From the NCBI GenBank assembly GCA_964612675.1, contig CAZTDD010000004.1, forward strand, positions 48,476 through 112,475: a DNA stretch of 64,000 bases, written 5' to 3'. The notes under the pieces were generated by a model. It searched no databases, had not been told where the DNA came from, and worked only from the letters and a program-made list of their open reading frames with translations. Both the position numbers and the translations under genes were made by a program. Shown here piece after piece: positions 1 through 7,972 of this stretch. This DNA is from CAZTDD01 sp964612675 (GTDB lineage: Bacteria > Hinthialibacterota > Hinthialibacteria > Hinthialibacterales > JAKPRU01). Numbering within the stretch: position 1 is the first letter of the stretch; each line of letters begins with the position of its first letter.

Positions 1-81
1 ATTCCAGGAATGCGAGCCCCGGATGTACTCGCAGCCCGACTCACCTATCGGTTGATGGGCCTCGTCGCAGCAAAGAAATAA
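1..81 (+). CDS. 3' end of an upstream gene, possibly agmatinase
   Basis: An open frame runs in from the left edge and ends at TAA 79-81, giving 26 residues that include ARLTYRLMG. The helix-like ending resembles the last helix of ureohydrolases such as agmatinase (LAARLIYxLLG). The next gene, 24 bases downstream on the same strand, makes agmatine, and agmatinase would turn that into putrescine, so the context fits. The visible piece is too short to prove the family; any alpha-helical C-terminus could look like this. Confidence 0.4.
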   Translation: MPGMRAPDVLAARLTYRLMGLVAAKK

Positions 82-105
82 ACAAGAAGAAGTGGGGGGA
101 ACCGA

Positions 106-669
106 ATGGACACCATTGGAAAACTCGTTCCGAGAAGAATGTTTTTGACAAAAGGCGTCGGCTGGCACAAAGAAGAGCTGCGCTCGTTCGAGATGGCGCT
201 ACGCGGCGCGGGGATCGAAAAATGTAACCTGGTGAATGTTTCGAGTATTCTCCCGCCGGGCTGCAAGATCATTCCCACGGACAAAGGAATCAAAGAACTC
301 GTTCCGGGCCAGATCACCTATTGTGTGATGGCACGTTGTTCAACCAATGAGCCCCGCCGGAAATTGGCGGCCTCGATCGGTGTCGCGATCCCGCGAGCCA
401 AAGGGACGTACGGTTATCTGAGCGAACACCACGCCTTCGGGCAGTCCAAGCAGGAAGCGGGCGATTACGCCGAAGATTTGGCGGCGGCCATGCTCGCTAC
501 CACACTCGGTATCGAATTCGATGAAGACAGCTCGTGGGACGAGAAGGAAGAGGTGTACCGCCTGTCAGGGAAAATCGTTGGCAGCAAAAACATCACTTCG
601 GTAGCCGTGAACAAACCCGGTGGATATACGACGGTGGTTGCGGCAGCCATTTTCTTGTTGGAACCCTAG
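106..669 (+). CDS. pdaD: Pyruvoyl-dependent arginine decarboxylase
   Basis: Converts arginine to agmatine and CO2, the first step of the agmatine route to putrescine and spermidine, in the cytoplasm. The 187-residue protein is near the usual family length (about 160-190). It contains the self-processing site NVSSILPPG: the chain is cleaved between Ser46 and Ser47, and Ser47 becomes the pyruvoyl group, giving a small beta and a larger alpha subunit. The C-terminal GGYTTVVAAAIF segment is also typical. ATG 106 follows a G-rich Shine-Dalgarno stretch (GGGGGGAA, about 91-98). The gene is probably co-transcribed with the partial gene upstream. All key residues look present, so it should be active. 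Confidence 0.93.
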   Translation: MDTIGKLVPRRMFLTKGVGWHKEELRSFEMALRGAGIEKCNLVNVSSILPPGCKIIPTDKGIKELVPGQITYCVMARCSTNEPRRKLAASIGVAIPRAKGTYGYLSEHHAFGQSKQEAGDYAEDLAAAMLATTLGIEFDEDSSWDEKEEVYRLSGKIVGSKNITSVAVNKPGGYTTVVAAAIFLLEP

Positions 670-718
670 TTTTCTCGAGCGTTCATTGCGGGTACGCGTT
701 TATTGGCGACATATATTC

Positions 719-857
719 AATGTCACGAAGCCGAGTCATCCGCGAGAGAATGCCGGGAGCGCGAGTCTCCCGACGAACCGAAGAGAACAGAAAGACTCGG
801 CTCAGCAGGAGCTTCGCCCTCCCACGACCAGCCCACGTCAGCCTAACGTGACGGTAC
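719..857. repeat. Palindromic miniature element, copy A (diverged)
   Basis: This fills the gap between the convergent pdaD and portal genes. The left edge AATGTCACGAAG resembles the terminal repeat AATGTCATTAAG of the complete copy at 48710-48849, and the right edge (about 843-857) is a weaker inverted match. The core right arm, 798-823, is identical over 26 bases to the arm at 45690-45715 (starts CGGCTCAGCAGGAGCTTCGC). The left arm, near 753-778, has decayed. It is an old, partly eroded copy of the family. Confidence 0.65.
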
Positions 858-874
858 ATGCAAATACCATTGGC

Positions 875-2182
875 TCATGCGTTCCGGCAGCCGGGCCGGA
901 CATACAAAGACGAAAACTCCTCGGTAGTAAGGATGTCCCGGTCAAGCAGCTCCAAGCCTGTTTTTACCCGGACCGATTCGGCACGCGCCGCCCCAAGTTC
1001 ATCCAGCTTACGGTGGGGGCTGAACTCGTGGCGACATAGAACGGGGATCCCGTGAAGCGACAGTTCCAGGTTCCGTAGCCACTCGATCATTCTCTTCGCA
1101 TTTTCCTGCACCGTCCGTGCGTGATTGGTCAACAGCTGGTATTGCGCTGTTCCCCAGGATTCGGTGGTTCCCCAATTCCTTCCCAGCATAAACGGCGCGA
1201 GATGAAGGGCCGAAATGACCTGTTCGCTGATCGCCTGCAGACTTTCCTGCCAGCGTGTCCTACTCCCCGTCGGACCGATGTAGTCCACCTCGATATTGTC
1301 GAACGTAATGAAGTTGCTGTCGGGCTTTTTCTCTCTGAGCCGGTCTCGGATTTCGTTGAATTCTCTCGCGGTTCGTTCGTTGTACGCGGATGGCGACTCA
1401 CCGGGCCGTAGAGAACCGGGAGTGTACTTCACATGAAGCGTGGGGTAGCCCGCGTTGTGTGAAGCGCGTGCAATATCGATGACCATCTGTTGTTGAATCC
1501 TGGCGATGAGAGGCACCGCCAAGAGCGGGGAGCGGCCGTACGGTGAGTCGCCTTCCGCATCGAGTCCGTAATAGAAGAATGACCCGGGATTCAGCTGAAT
1601 CGTTGTTCCATTGGGGAGAAGTTGGAAGGGCAGCAACCGGCGCTCGCGCTGCGTCCGTCGAAATCGAATCATAGCCGGATCGATGATATAAAACTTGTCG
1701 ATCCGCTTGCGGTTATTCGACAGAACAACCTCCCCCGCAAAAGCCCCATAGGTGAATACGGAAAGGAAGAAGGAGCCAACAAGAGCCTGCATCCCCTGGC
1801 CTTTTACGTGTGTGAATTCGTGGATACGTTCGTCGAGATCTGCGAGGATCTGCCTGGCATGGTGGAGGTCGCTCTGGGAGCCGCCGTCGAAGTGGAGGCT
1901 TTGCGGTGTGTTACAGAGCCGAACCCACGCCCACACGCCCGCCGACACGTCCGGTATACGGTCGCGCAGATAACGCAGGACCGGATATAGGACGGAAGGA
2001 TCGGGCTCCTGGACCGGTATCATTCCCGGTTCGGAGAGTGTTCCGGACGGTGGAAAAGGACTACTTGTGGCGGCGAGCGGATGCGTAGGCAACTGGTTGG
2101 GATCTGCGACAGTGTCGAGAACACGGCTGGGTGGATGAGAATTCGACCGGCGCCGAAAGATGCGGGGTAGTGGATTCCACAT
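875..2182 (-). CDS. Orphan phage-type portal protein
   Basis: A 435-residue protein that resembles portal proteins of tailed phages, the dodecameric ring through which DNA is packaged. Portal-like stretches are DSPYGRSPLLAVP in the middle and the C-terminal region around HLAPFMLGRNWGTTES, where portals have a conserved PxxLG segment. The frame stays open upstream to 2230, but ATG 2182 has AGGAG six to seven bases before it, so that start is chosen. No terminase, capsid, protease, head-tail or integrase gene lies nearby; the neighbours are housekeeping genes. It may be a domesticated or stranded gene rather than part of a prophage. Function in the host is unknown. Confidence 0.72.
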   Translation of the reverse strand: MWNPLPRIFRRRSNSHPPSRVLDTVADPNQLPTHPLAATSSPFPPSGTLSEPGMIPVQEPDPSVLYPVLRYLRDRIPDVSAGVWAWVRLCNTPQSLHFDGGSQSDLHHARQILADLDERIHEFTHVKGQGMQALVGSFFLSVFTYGAFAGEVVLSNNRKRIDKFYIIDPAMIRFRRTQRERRLLPFQLLPNGTTIQLNPGSFFYYGLDAEGDSPYGRSPLLAVPLIARIQQQMVIDIARASHNAGYPTLHVKYTPGSLRPGESPSAYNERTAREFNEIRDRLREKKPDSNFITFDNIEVDYIGPTGSRTRWQESLQAISEQVISALHLAPFMLGRNWGTTESWGTAQYQLLTNHARTVQENAKRMIEWLRNLELSLHGIPVLCRHEFSPHRKLDELGAARAESVRVKTGLELLDRDILTTEEFSSLYVRPGCRNA

Positions 2183-2385
2183 GGCAGCTCCTGAGTGTAA
2201 AAAAAGCGTGATTCCGAAGAGTCCCTTCAAAAATCAGCATTCATGGCGGCAAAATCGGGTATTCTGTTCTCAAAGGTCTCATTTGACAGTTGATTCTCAT
2301 TGACTTAAGGTGTGCCGTGATTTTGCGTTGAAACTGAAAGGGCTATCGTCTCAGCCCAGCGTGTTCAAATCAGTGAGGAATTCCT

Positions 2386-5300
2386 GTGAACGAAAAACCA
2401 TCGAAAAAAATTTCCGTGACCCAGGCCGGACTGCTGATACTTGGGCTTTTTATCCTGGCGGCCTTTCTCAGGTTGTGCTTCCTGAGTCAGATGGCGTATC
2501 ACCACGATGAGTCGCTGCACGCCTACTACTCCTACAAACTCTACGACAACACAACCGATGCATCCGGGCGTTCGGCGTATAAGTACGACCCGGTTTATCA
2601 CGGACCGTTTCTGTACCACTGGGGCGCTCTGATTTTCTTTCTGTTCGGCGATTCAGACTTCACGGGACGTTTGCCTTTCGTGCTGTTCGGGCTATTGATG
2701 CTGTATCTGGTCTTGCGGTTGCGGCCGTACATCGGGACCGCCGGTGTAATTTTCACTCTTGCGGCGGTGACCGTATCCCCTGTGTTGACATATTTCGCTC
2801 GCTTCGCCAGGAACGATGTGTACGTAGCTACAGAGTCTCTGGCGATCGTCGTATTCGCTCTCGACTACTTTCGCACGAAACGGCCGGTTTATTTGATCTG
2901 GATGCTGTTCTTTTTGGGGCTTCTCTACTGCACAAAAGAGAATTCTCTAATGATGGGCTTCATTTTGTGCTCGTATGTGGTTTTGTATGGGGCCTATTAT
3001 ATATGGTTTCGGCCGGCAGGAACGCGAAAACATGCCATCCGCACAATTGTTTCCGATTACGCGCCATTTACGAAATCCTTGATCATCTATGGCCTCTTCT
3101 CGTTTTTCGCGTTTTTCTACTCGAAAATCATCATCTCGCAGATCGATTGGAGCGGCATTCCGGGCGATCTGGGTTTGGGAGTGATCCAAAGCCAGATGAG
3201 ATCGTACCTCACCGAGCATTCCGCTTTTACCGAGATGTGGCTCACGTTTGCCGTTGTCACAACCGCCGTTGTGTTTGGGGCCTTGTGGTATGTGCGGCGT
3301 ATGGTGGAGAAGGGACGGGGCGACGCACTGGAAGGCGAAGAACGCTGGAAGGCGATCTCTCGTGAGTATTACCCGCTTGTAATGGGATGGGCGGTCGTTG
3401 TCATCCTTTACTGTGCGCTTTTCACCACGCTGTTCTACCACCGTGAGGGCCTCAAACGGGGTCTTGTCGAGTATTACGCGTACTGGATCGGCCAACAAAG
3501 CGTTCGTCCTCGTATTCATGGGGGAGCGGCGTATTATATTCCTCGCCTTGCGCTTTATGAGATTCTTCCGATTTTGTTTGGAATCGCCGCTTATGTGTTT
3601 TACCTGGTCCGAGGAATCGGGTGGGCTTGGACCTGCGCTTTGCAGCCGGTTCTTTTGGGCGCGTTAAGAGAATTCTACTCCTACGTCGGCAACCCGGAGA
3701 CATTTCGCTCGAATCTCGTTTGGCATTTCCTCGAGTTCCTCTTCTTCGTGGCGCTGGGCGGACTGATTTTTGCGGCGTTCAAGATTTACGAATTGGTGTT
3801 AAAGAAACCGCCTGAAGAAGAAGTGCCGGTATCGAGAGAGAGCCCGCCGGGCGACGTGAACGGGTTCCGAATGTTCCTTATTTATTGGAGCTTGAGCGCC
3901 CTGATCATCTACAGCATACTGAACGAGAAAGTTCCATGGCTGCTGACCCACCAGGCGCTGCCGCTCTGTCTTTTGGCGGGAACTTTTGCAGGAGATTTGT
4001 GGAACAGGCTGGGACGCGGTACGGCAAGAACAGCTGTTGCGGTAGCATTCTGCGTTCTCGCGGTTTATGGGCTTCGCAGCAACGTTCTCCTCAATTTCTA
4101 CAATCCCGACGATCCTCGCGAGTTAATGGTTTATACGCAGAGTACAGAGGAGGTCGTTCAAGTTCGCGACGAGGTACTGAACGTTGCGTATCTCCTCGGA
4201 GAAAAGAAATATCTTCTGCGTCGCGATGAAGAACGGGATCGGTACCAAACACAGCGCGCAGAAACTCTTGTGGCAATGCAGGGGCATACTCAATGGCCGT
4301 ATGTTTGGTATTTCAGGAAGTACCGGTCTCATCCCGGAATGCCCTATAAACCGCTACCCCCCGTTGTTATCGCCGATCCGGAAATGGATTCGCAAATGGA
4401 GAGCCTGGCGGGTGGGAAATACTCCGTCCGTCGTTATCCGTTGCGGGCGTGGTGGCCGCCGTGGGCGAAGACGTTGTGGCCGTTCGACGCGGTCGACGAT
4501 CCGGACCAGACACAAATCAACGATACCGCAGAGGCCTGGGAAGCGCTTTGGGACTATGTTTGGAATCGCAAGGTCTGGAGTCCGCCCGGCTCGTCCGACA
4601 TGCTGCTCTATGTGCGAAAAGACCTCTTCCGGATGGTTCCGGCTCCGGAGGTGGACGAGGGATACGATAGTACTCCGAAAGCGATTCAACCTGTGCGTGT
4701 CTGGGGCACGACCGGAAGCGCTCCCGGACAGTTCCAGGGTCCGAAAGGCATTGCGGTCTCACCGGACGGGCAGCGGATTTACGTTTTGGACAGCGGTAAC
4801 GCTCGGATTCAGGTATTCGATCCAAACGGAACATTCCAGGCTCAGTTCGGCGGACCGGGAGACGGTCCCGGCCAGTTCAATCCGGGGTTCGGCGGTCCAT
4901 GCGGCGGGATCGATGTAAGTCCGAACGGTACGATCTATGCCACCGACACATGGGGCGCGGGCGGACGAGGTCGGGTTCTCGTTTTCGATGCGGCAGGGAA
5001 CCCCGTCAATTCCTGGTCGGAGGCGGAACCGGGCGGAGGATTCTTCGGGCCTCGGGGAATAGCAGTCGCCCCGGACGGCCGGGTGTTCGTGTCCGATACC
5101 GGGCATAAACGGTTGGTTGTTTTCACGGCCGACGGCCGGTTCATGAACACAATCGGAGGCGAAGGAGCCGGTCCGGGACAGTTTGTCGAGCCGGTCGGCT
5201 TGACCGTCACCTCCAATAATGAAGTGTACGTAGCCGACGTCGGTAATCGACGAATACAGGTGCTTGGTACCGATGGTGGATTTCATCGGCAGTGGAATAT

Positions 5301-5556
5301 CCTTGGCTGGACCGAAGATTCACAGGGGATGATTTGGGTGGAACCCTATATTGCCGTCGGTCCCGACGGGTGGATTTACGTGAGCGACTCAAAACGGAAA
5401 CTGATCCACCGTTTCAACAGAGGCGGGAAACAGGTGGTCCTCGGGAAGAGTTCGGCGGGCTTCGGTTTGCCAAAAGGGATCGCGTGCGGACCGGAAGGGT
5501 TCGTCTATGTTGTGGATCAGGAACGGTGCCAGGTACAGAAGTTCCAATTTCAGTGA
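2386..5556 (+). CDS. Agl23-like (TIGR03663) membrane protein fused to an NHL beta-propeller
   Basis: A 1056-residue protein with two parts. Residues 1 to about 600 are a multi-pass membrane domain of the TIGR03663 / Agl23 type, related to GT39 and dolichol- or polyprenol-phosphate-sugar dependent glycosyltransferases. The early motif HHDES, after the first membrane segment, matches the acidic catalytic loop of those enzymes. From about residue 769 to the end there are repeated NHL units (GPKGIAVSPDGQ, RIQVFDPNG, GPRGIAVAPDGR) forming a beta-propeller outside the membrane. Start is GTG 2386 with GAGGAA upstream. Likely role: glycosyl transfer or sugar-lipid handling at the outer face of the membrane, with the propeller binding a partner or substrate. 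The exact reaction is unknown. Confidence 0.82.
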   Translation: MNEKPSKKISVTQAGLLILGLFILAAFLRLCFLSQMAYHHDESLHAYYSYKLYDNTTDASGRSAYKYDPVYHGPFLYHWGALIFFLFGDSDFTGRLPFVLFGLLMLYLVLRLRPYIGTAGVIFTLAAVTVSPVLTYFARFARNDVYVATESLAIVVFALDYFRTKRPVYLIWMLFFLGLLYCTKENSLMMGFILCSYVVLYGAYYIWFRPAGTRKHAIRTIVSDYAPFTKSLIIYGLFSFFAFFYSKIIISQIDWSGIPGDLGLGVIQSQMRSYLTEHSAFTEMWLTFAVVTTAVVFGALWYVRRMVEKGRGDALEGEERWKAISREYYPLVMGWAVVVILYCALFTTLFYHREGLKRGLVEYYAYWIGQQSVRPRIHGGAAYYIPRLALYEILPILFGIAAYVFYLVRGIGWAWTCALQPVLLGALREFYSYVGNPETFRSNLVWHFLEFLFFVALGGLIFAAFKIYELVLKKPPEEEVPVSRESPPGDVNGFRMFLIYWSLSALIIYSILNEKVPWLLTHQALPLCLLAGTFAGDLWNRLGRGTARTAVAVAFCVLAVYGLRSNVLLNFYNPDDPRELMVYTQSTEEVVQVRDEVLNVAYLLGEKKYLLRRDEERDRYQTQRAETLVAMQGHTQWPYVWYFRKYRSHPGMPYKPLPPVVIADPEMDSQMESLAGGKYSVRRYPLRAWWPPWAKTLWPFDAVDDPDQTQINDTAEAWEALWDYVWNRKVWSPPGSSDMLLYVRKDLFRMVPAPEVDEGYDSTPKAIQPVRVWGTTGSAPGQFQGPKGIAVSPDGQRIYVLDSGNARIQVFDPNGTFQAQFGGPGDGPGQFNPGFGGPCGGIDVSPNGTIYATDTWGAGGRGRVLVFDAAGNPVNSWSEAEPGGGFFGPRGIAVAPDGRVFVSDTGHKRLVVFTADGRFMNTIGGEGAGPGQFVEPVGLTVTSNNEVYVADVGNRRIQVLGTDGGFHRQWNILGWTEDSQGMIWVEPYIAVGPDGWIYVSDSKRKLIHRFNRGGKQVVLGKSSAGFGLPKGIACGPEGFVYVVDQERCQVQKFQFQ

Positions 5557-5623
5557 GACGAAAGACCGGGCAATATCTTGCCCAGCGGGATGGAATGCGG
5601 TAGCTTATCGATGCCTTCAATAC

Positions 5624-5695
5624 GGCGGCGTAGCCAAGTGGTAAGGCAGAGGACTGCAAATCCTTTATTCACCGGTTCGAATCCGGTCGCCGCCT
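5624..5695 (+). tRNA. tRNA-Cys (GCA)
   Basis: All four stems can be drawn. The acceptor stem pairs GGCGGCG (5624-5630) with CGCCGCC (5688-5694). The D arm is GCC/GGC. The anticodon loop CTGCAAA (5654-5660) carries anticodon GCA at 5656-5658. The T arm is ACCGG-TTCGAAT-CCGGT. The discriminator base is T and no CCA is encoded. A small hairpin (GGGCAA-TATC-TTGCCC, 5568-5583) separates it from the preceding gene. Confidence 0.95.
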
Positions 5696-5780
5696 TTTGA
5701 ATCTTGCCCCATCGGAATAGAGTCGGAAATACGCATGCACGCGCTCGAGGCCCTTGGCGTAGTCGTAGGATCAACCAGTT

Positions 5781-5848
5781 GGTGGGCTACGGGCTCCTGT
5801 AAACATTGATTCGGCACTGTAGTGTGGAACGACGCCCGTGAGCCCATC
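5781..5848. repeat. Inverted repeat in a gene-free stretch
   Basis: The stretch from 5696 to 6014 holds no convincing gene. Inside it an imperfect inverted repeat pairs GGTGGGCTACGGGC (5781-5794) with GCCCGTGAGCCCATC (5834-5848), with one unpaired base. The spacer is 39 bases. It looks like a REP-type palindrome, but no second copy was recognised in the window. Confidence 0.45.
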
Positions 5849-6014
5849 CTACAATCTGAGTCATTCCAGAGACAATGTTGATGAGTAAATGAAAGCGGTC
5901 CGCGCCGGAACCTCTCGTTTCCGGCATCCACCATCGTGAGCGGGTAGGTTGTTGTAAGGGAAATACTCCATCGGCCGAGCCGGAAAGTTCAAACTCAAGA
6001 GAATCGTCTGAATC

Positions 6015-7220
6015 TTATGGCTGAACGACCAGCCCCCGTTCCGGGCCTTCCTGAACGACTAACGCATAGTCGAAAGCACTGTCCCCCGGCCCCTCGAACG
6101 TGTACGACCAGGTTTGTCCGCTCTTGCGGCCCCTAACAAGGAGCAGTGTGGCTCCTTCGTATTTCTGGGCGATCGAGCGGTCAAAACCGGCTCGTAACAT
6201 CGCGGCTTTGTCCGGTACCATTTCGGTTCTCAAGAGATCGCGGCCCGCCCAAGGAGCGTCTTGGTCGCCAAGAAATCGCCGGTCGCGATGGAACGCAACG
6301 ACTTTGGTCAATCCCCGGACTACGAACCTATCCTCGATTGTACTGAGCGTGACCTCGGTTCCCGGCCCGAAATCCGCTGCGGCCCGGGATATCTGAACCT
6401 CGCCGGAACCCCCGGGCACCAGTGAAGGTCGCACAATATCCAGAGAATCGACCTTGACCAAATACTCAGCGCTGCACCAGCCCACTTTCATACGAGAAGA
6501 CTGTACACGCCACCATTCCCCCTGCTCATTGAGGAGTATCAACACATCCCCCCGTCGCAAACGTTGAATAGACCGATGATCCGTGCGCGGACCGTCGCGC
6601 AGGTTGAGCCGGTCGACCGTGACCACCACGGGGATGTTGTCGAGCGGCTCCAGGTATTTGGTGTGAATCCATCCTTCGAGACCGTCGAAAGTCCGCGCAT
6701 GAGCCCACCGATCCACCTCATCGATTCGCACCAAGAGCGTGCCTCGGATGAGGGCGTCCAACACCTCATAATCCAGTCCCGGGCCGTCACGAAACCGAAC
6801 GGCGCTGCCGGTGACACGGAATGTCCGTCCCGGCGGGAGGACAACCGGTAGCATCGGAAGTTCGGGGAAGGTCGCGGAATCGACTTCGGCATCGGACGCA
6901 GCTGTCTCGAAATCCGGTTCGAAAGAGGGCATGATCGCCGACGCATCGCCTTCAGGTTGCGGTTCCACGGAGAACCCCTGCGAAGGTATGGGTGTTGGAG
7001 TAGGAGTGGGTTCTTCTTTCTCTCCTTCGATTTCGGCAATCTGGTCCAAAGGAATCTTGAGAGTGACTCCGGCAATATCGACGACCAGGACTTCGTCCGT
7101 TCGCTCAACGATATCCGCCGCTATTCTGTCTCCGCTTTTCAAGTGGATGACCTCCGCCGGTGTCGCTCCCGGGAAGAGAAGGAAAGACAGCAGAATCAAC
7201 GAACAGCACCATCGGATCAT
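6015..7220 (-). CDS. Secreted protein with two bacterial SH3 domains
   Basis: A 401-residue exported protein. It begins with a signal peptide (MIRWCCSLILLSFLLFP, cleaved near ATPA). Next comes a small beta-rich segment of the kind seen before many SH3b proteins (LKSGDRI...DQIAEIEG), a Pro/Thr-rich linker (PTPTPTPIPS) and two SH3b domains at roughly residues 135-195 and 198-258. Each SH3b domain has the typical RxGPG/LRDGP and GW elements. The last 140 residues are unassigned. SH3b domains usually bind peptidoglycan or cell-surface peptides, so a periplasmic wall-associated role is likely. ATG 7220 is preferred over 7250 because GGGAGG lies eight bases upstream of it. Confidence 0.75.
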   Translation of the reverse strand: MIRWCCSLILLSFLLFPGATPAEVIHLKSGDRIAADIVERTDEVLVVDIAGVTLKIPLDQIAEIEGEKEEPTPTPTPIPSQGFSVEPQPEGDASAIMPSFEPDFETAASDAEVDSATFPELPMLPVVLPPGRTFRVTGSAVRFRDGPGLDYEVLDALIRGTLLVRIDEVDRWAHARTFDGLEGWIHTKYLEPLDNIPVVVTVDRLNLRDGPRTDHRSIQRLRRGDVLILLNEQGEWWRVQSSRMKVGWCSAEYLVKVDSLDIVRPSLVPGGSGEVQISRAAADFGPGTEVTLSTIEDRFVVRGLTKVVAFHRDRRFLGDQDAPWAGRDLLRTEMVPDKAAMLRAGFDRSIAQKYEGATLLLVRGRKSGQTWSYTFEGPGDSAFDYALVVQEGPERGLVVQP

Positions 7221-7391
7221 CGGACGAACCTCCCAGAACGATTTGACCATGCAGCGGCGTCACCGGTCCTGCTAAATGCTAACACAATTGTCTCTGAACA
7301 AGGACAGGGGCTCTGTTTGAACATGCAAACGTTGTAACGAATCGAAAAGCAACGGAGAAGGCAAGAAGGAACAACCATATGATTTGCATAC

Positions 7392-7892
7392 TCAACCGCG
7401 TTGGCTTTGCTCTTTGTCCAGACGGTGAAGATCGCGCCGCAGTTTTTCAAGTTTGTCCCGCATATTCTTCTGATGGGTTCCATGCCAGAAAACCTGGTCA
7501 CAGGTTTTGCAATACCAGAACTCGTTCACTGTCTTAAAGACATGCGGCGGAATTTGTTTTCGGTGAGGGTGTTTTGGAACGGAAACCAATTCCTCGTTGC
7601 AGGTGAGACATCTGGAAAAAGGCGAATAGTCCAGATCCAAGCCGTACTGACGCATCACAAGCCAGAGTTGGATCTCCGGATGTTCGGTCGGCAGAAAAAC
7701 GACCCGAACGTGTGGAAAGCGATCCGCAAAGGTAGTATCCCGCGTCAGAACGATACGGTCTTCCCTATCGGCGATTGCCGCGAGTTCGGAGTCGTCGATC
7801 TCCCGTTCGTACAGCGTGTCGTAGCCGATCATTCGCAGCCACCAACAAAGCCGCCCCACCATATCGTCTGCGAAGAACCTGGTTGTTGTCAT
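7392..7892 (-). CDS. Mut7-C RNase domain protein with zinc ribbon
   Basis: A 166-residue cytoplasmic protein of the Mut7-C family (PF01927), which is related to PIN-type nucleases. The N-terminus FADDMVGRLCWWLRMIGYDT is the family signature with its acidic pair. A second acidic patch is at ADREDRIVLTRD. A four-cysteine zinc ribbon follows (Cys95, Cys98, Cys128, Cys131). The predicted activity is RNA cleavage, but the biological substrate of bacterial members is not known. The length is normal for the family. It is followed by an 80-base gap before the upstream maf-like gene on the same strand, so the two may be co-transcribed. Confidence 0.85.
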   Translation of the reverse strand: MTTTRFFADDMVGRLCWWLRMIGYDTLYEREIDDSELAAIADREDRIVLTRDTTFADRFPHVRVVFLPTEHPEIQLWLVMRQYGLDLDYSPFSRCLTCNEELVSVPKHPHRKQIPPHVFKTVNEFWYCKTCDQVFWHGTHQKNMRDKLEKLRRDLHRLDKEQSQRG

Positions 7893-7972
7893 CTCTCCCG
7901 CTCGCCCATCTAGGCATTCTCCGGTAGTGTCCGATGTCTGAGCGCTCAGGTCAAGATGGTTTACCGAAAATC

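Noticed and set aside
875..2182. Prophage or gene transfer agent island
   Set aside because: Only a portal-like gene is present; no terminase, capsid, tail or integrase within the window.
2283..2311. Promoter boxes TTGACA and TAAGGT, 17 bases apart, upstream of the Agl23-like gene
   Set aside because: The -35 is perfect, but the -10 matches only 3 of 6 positions; too weak to report as a feature.
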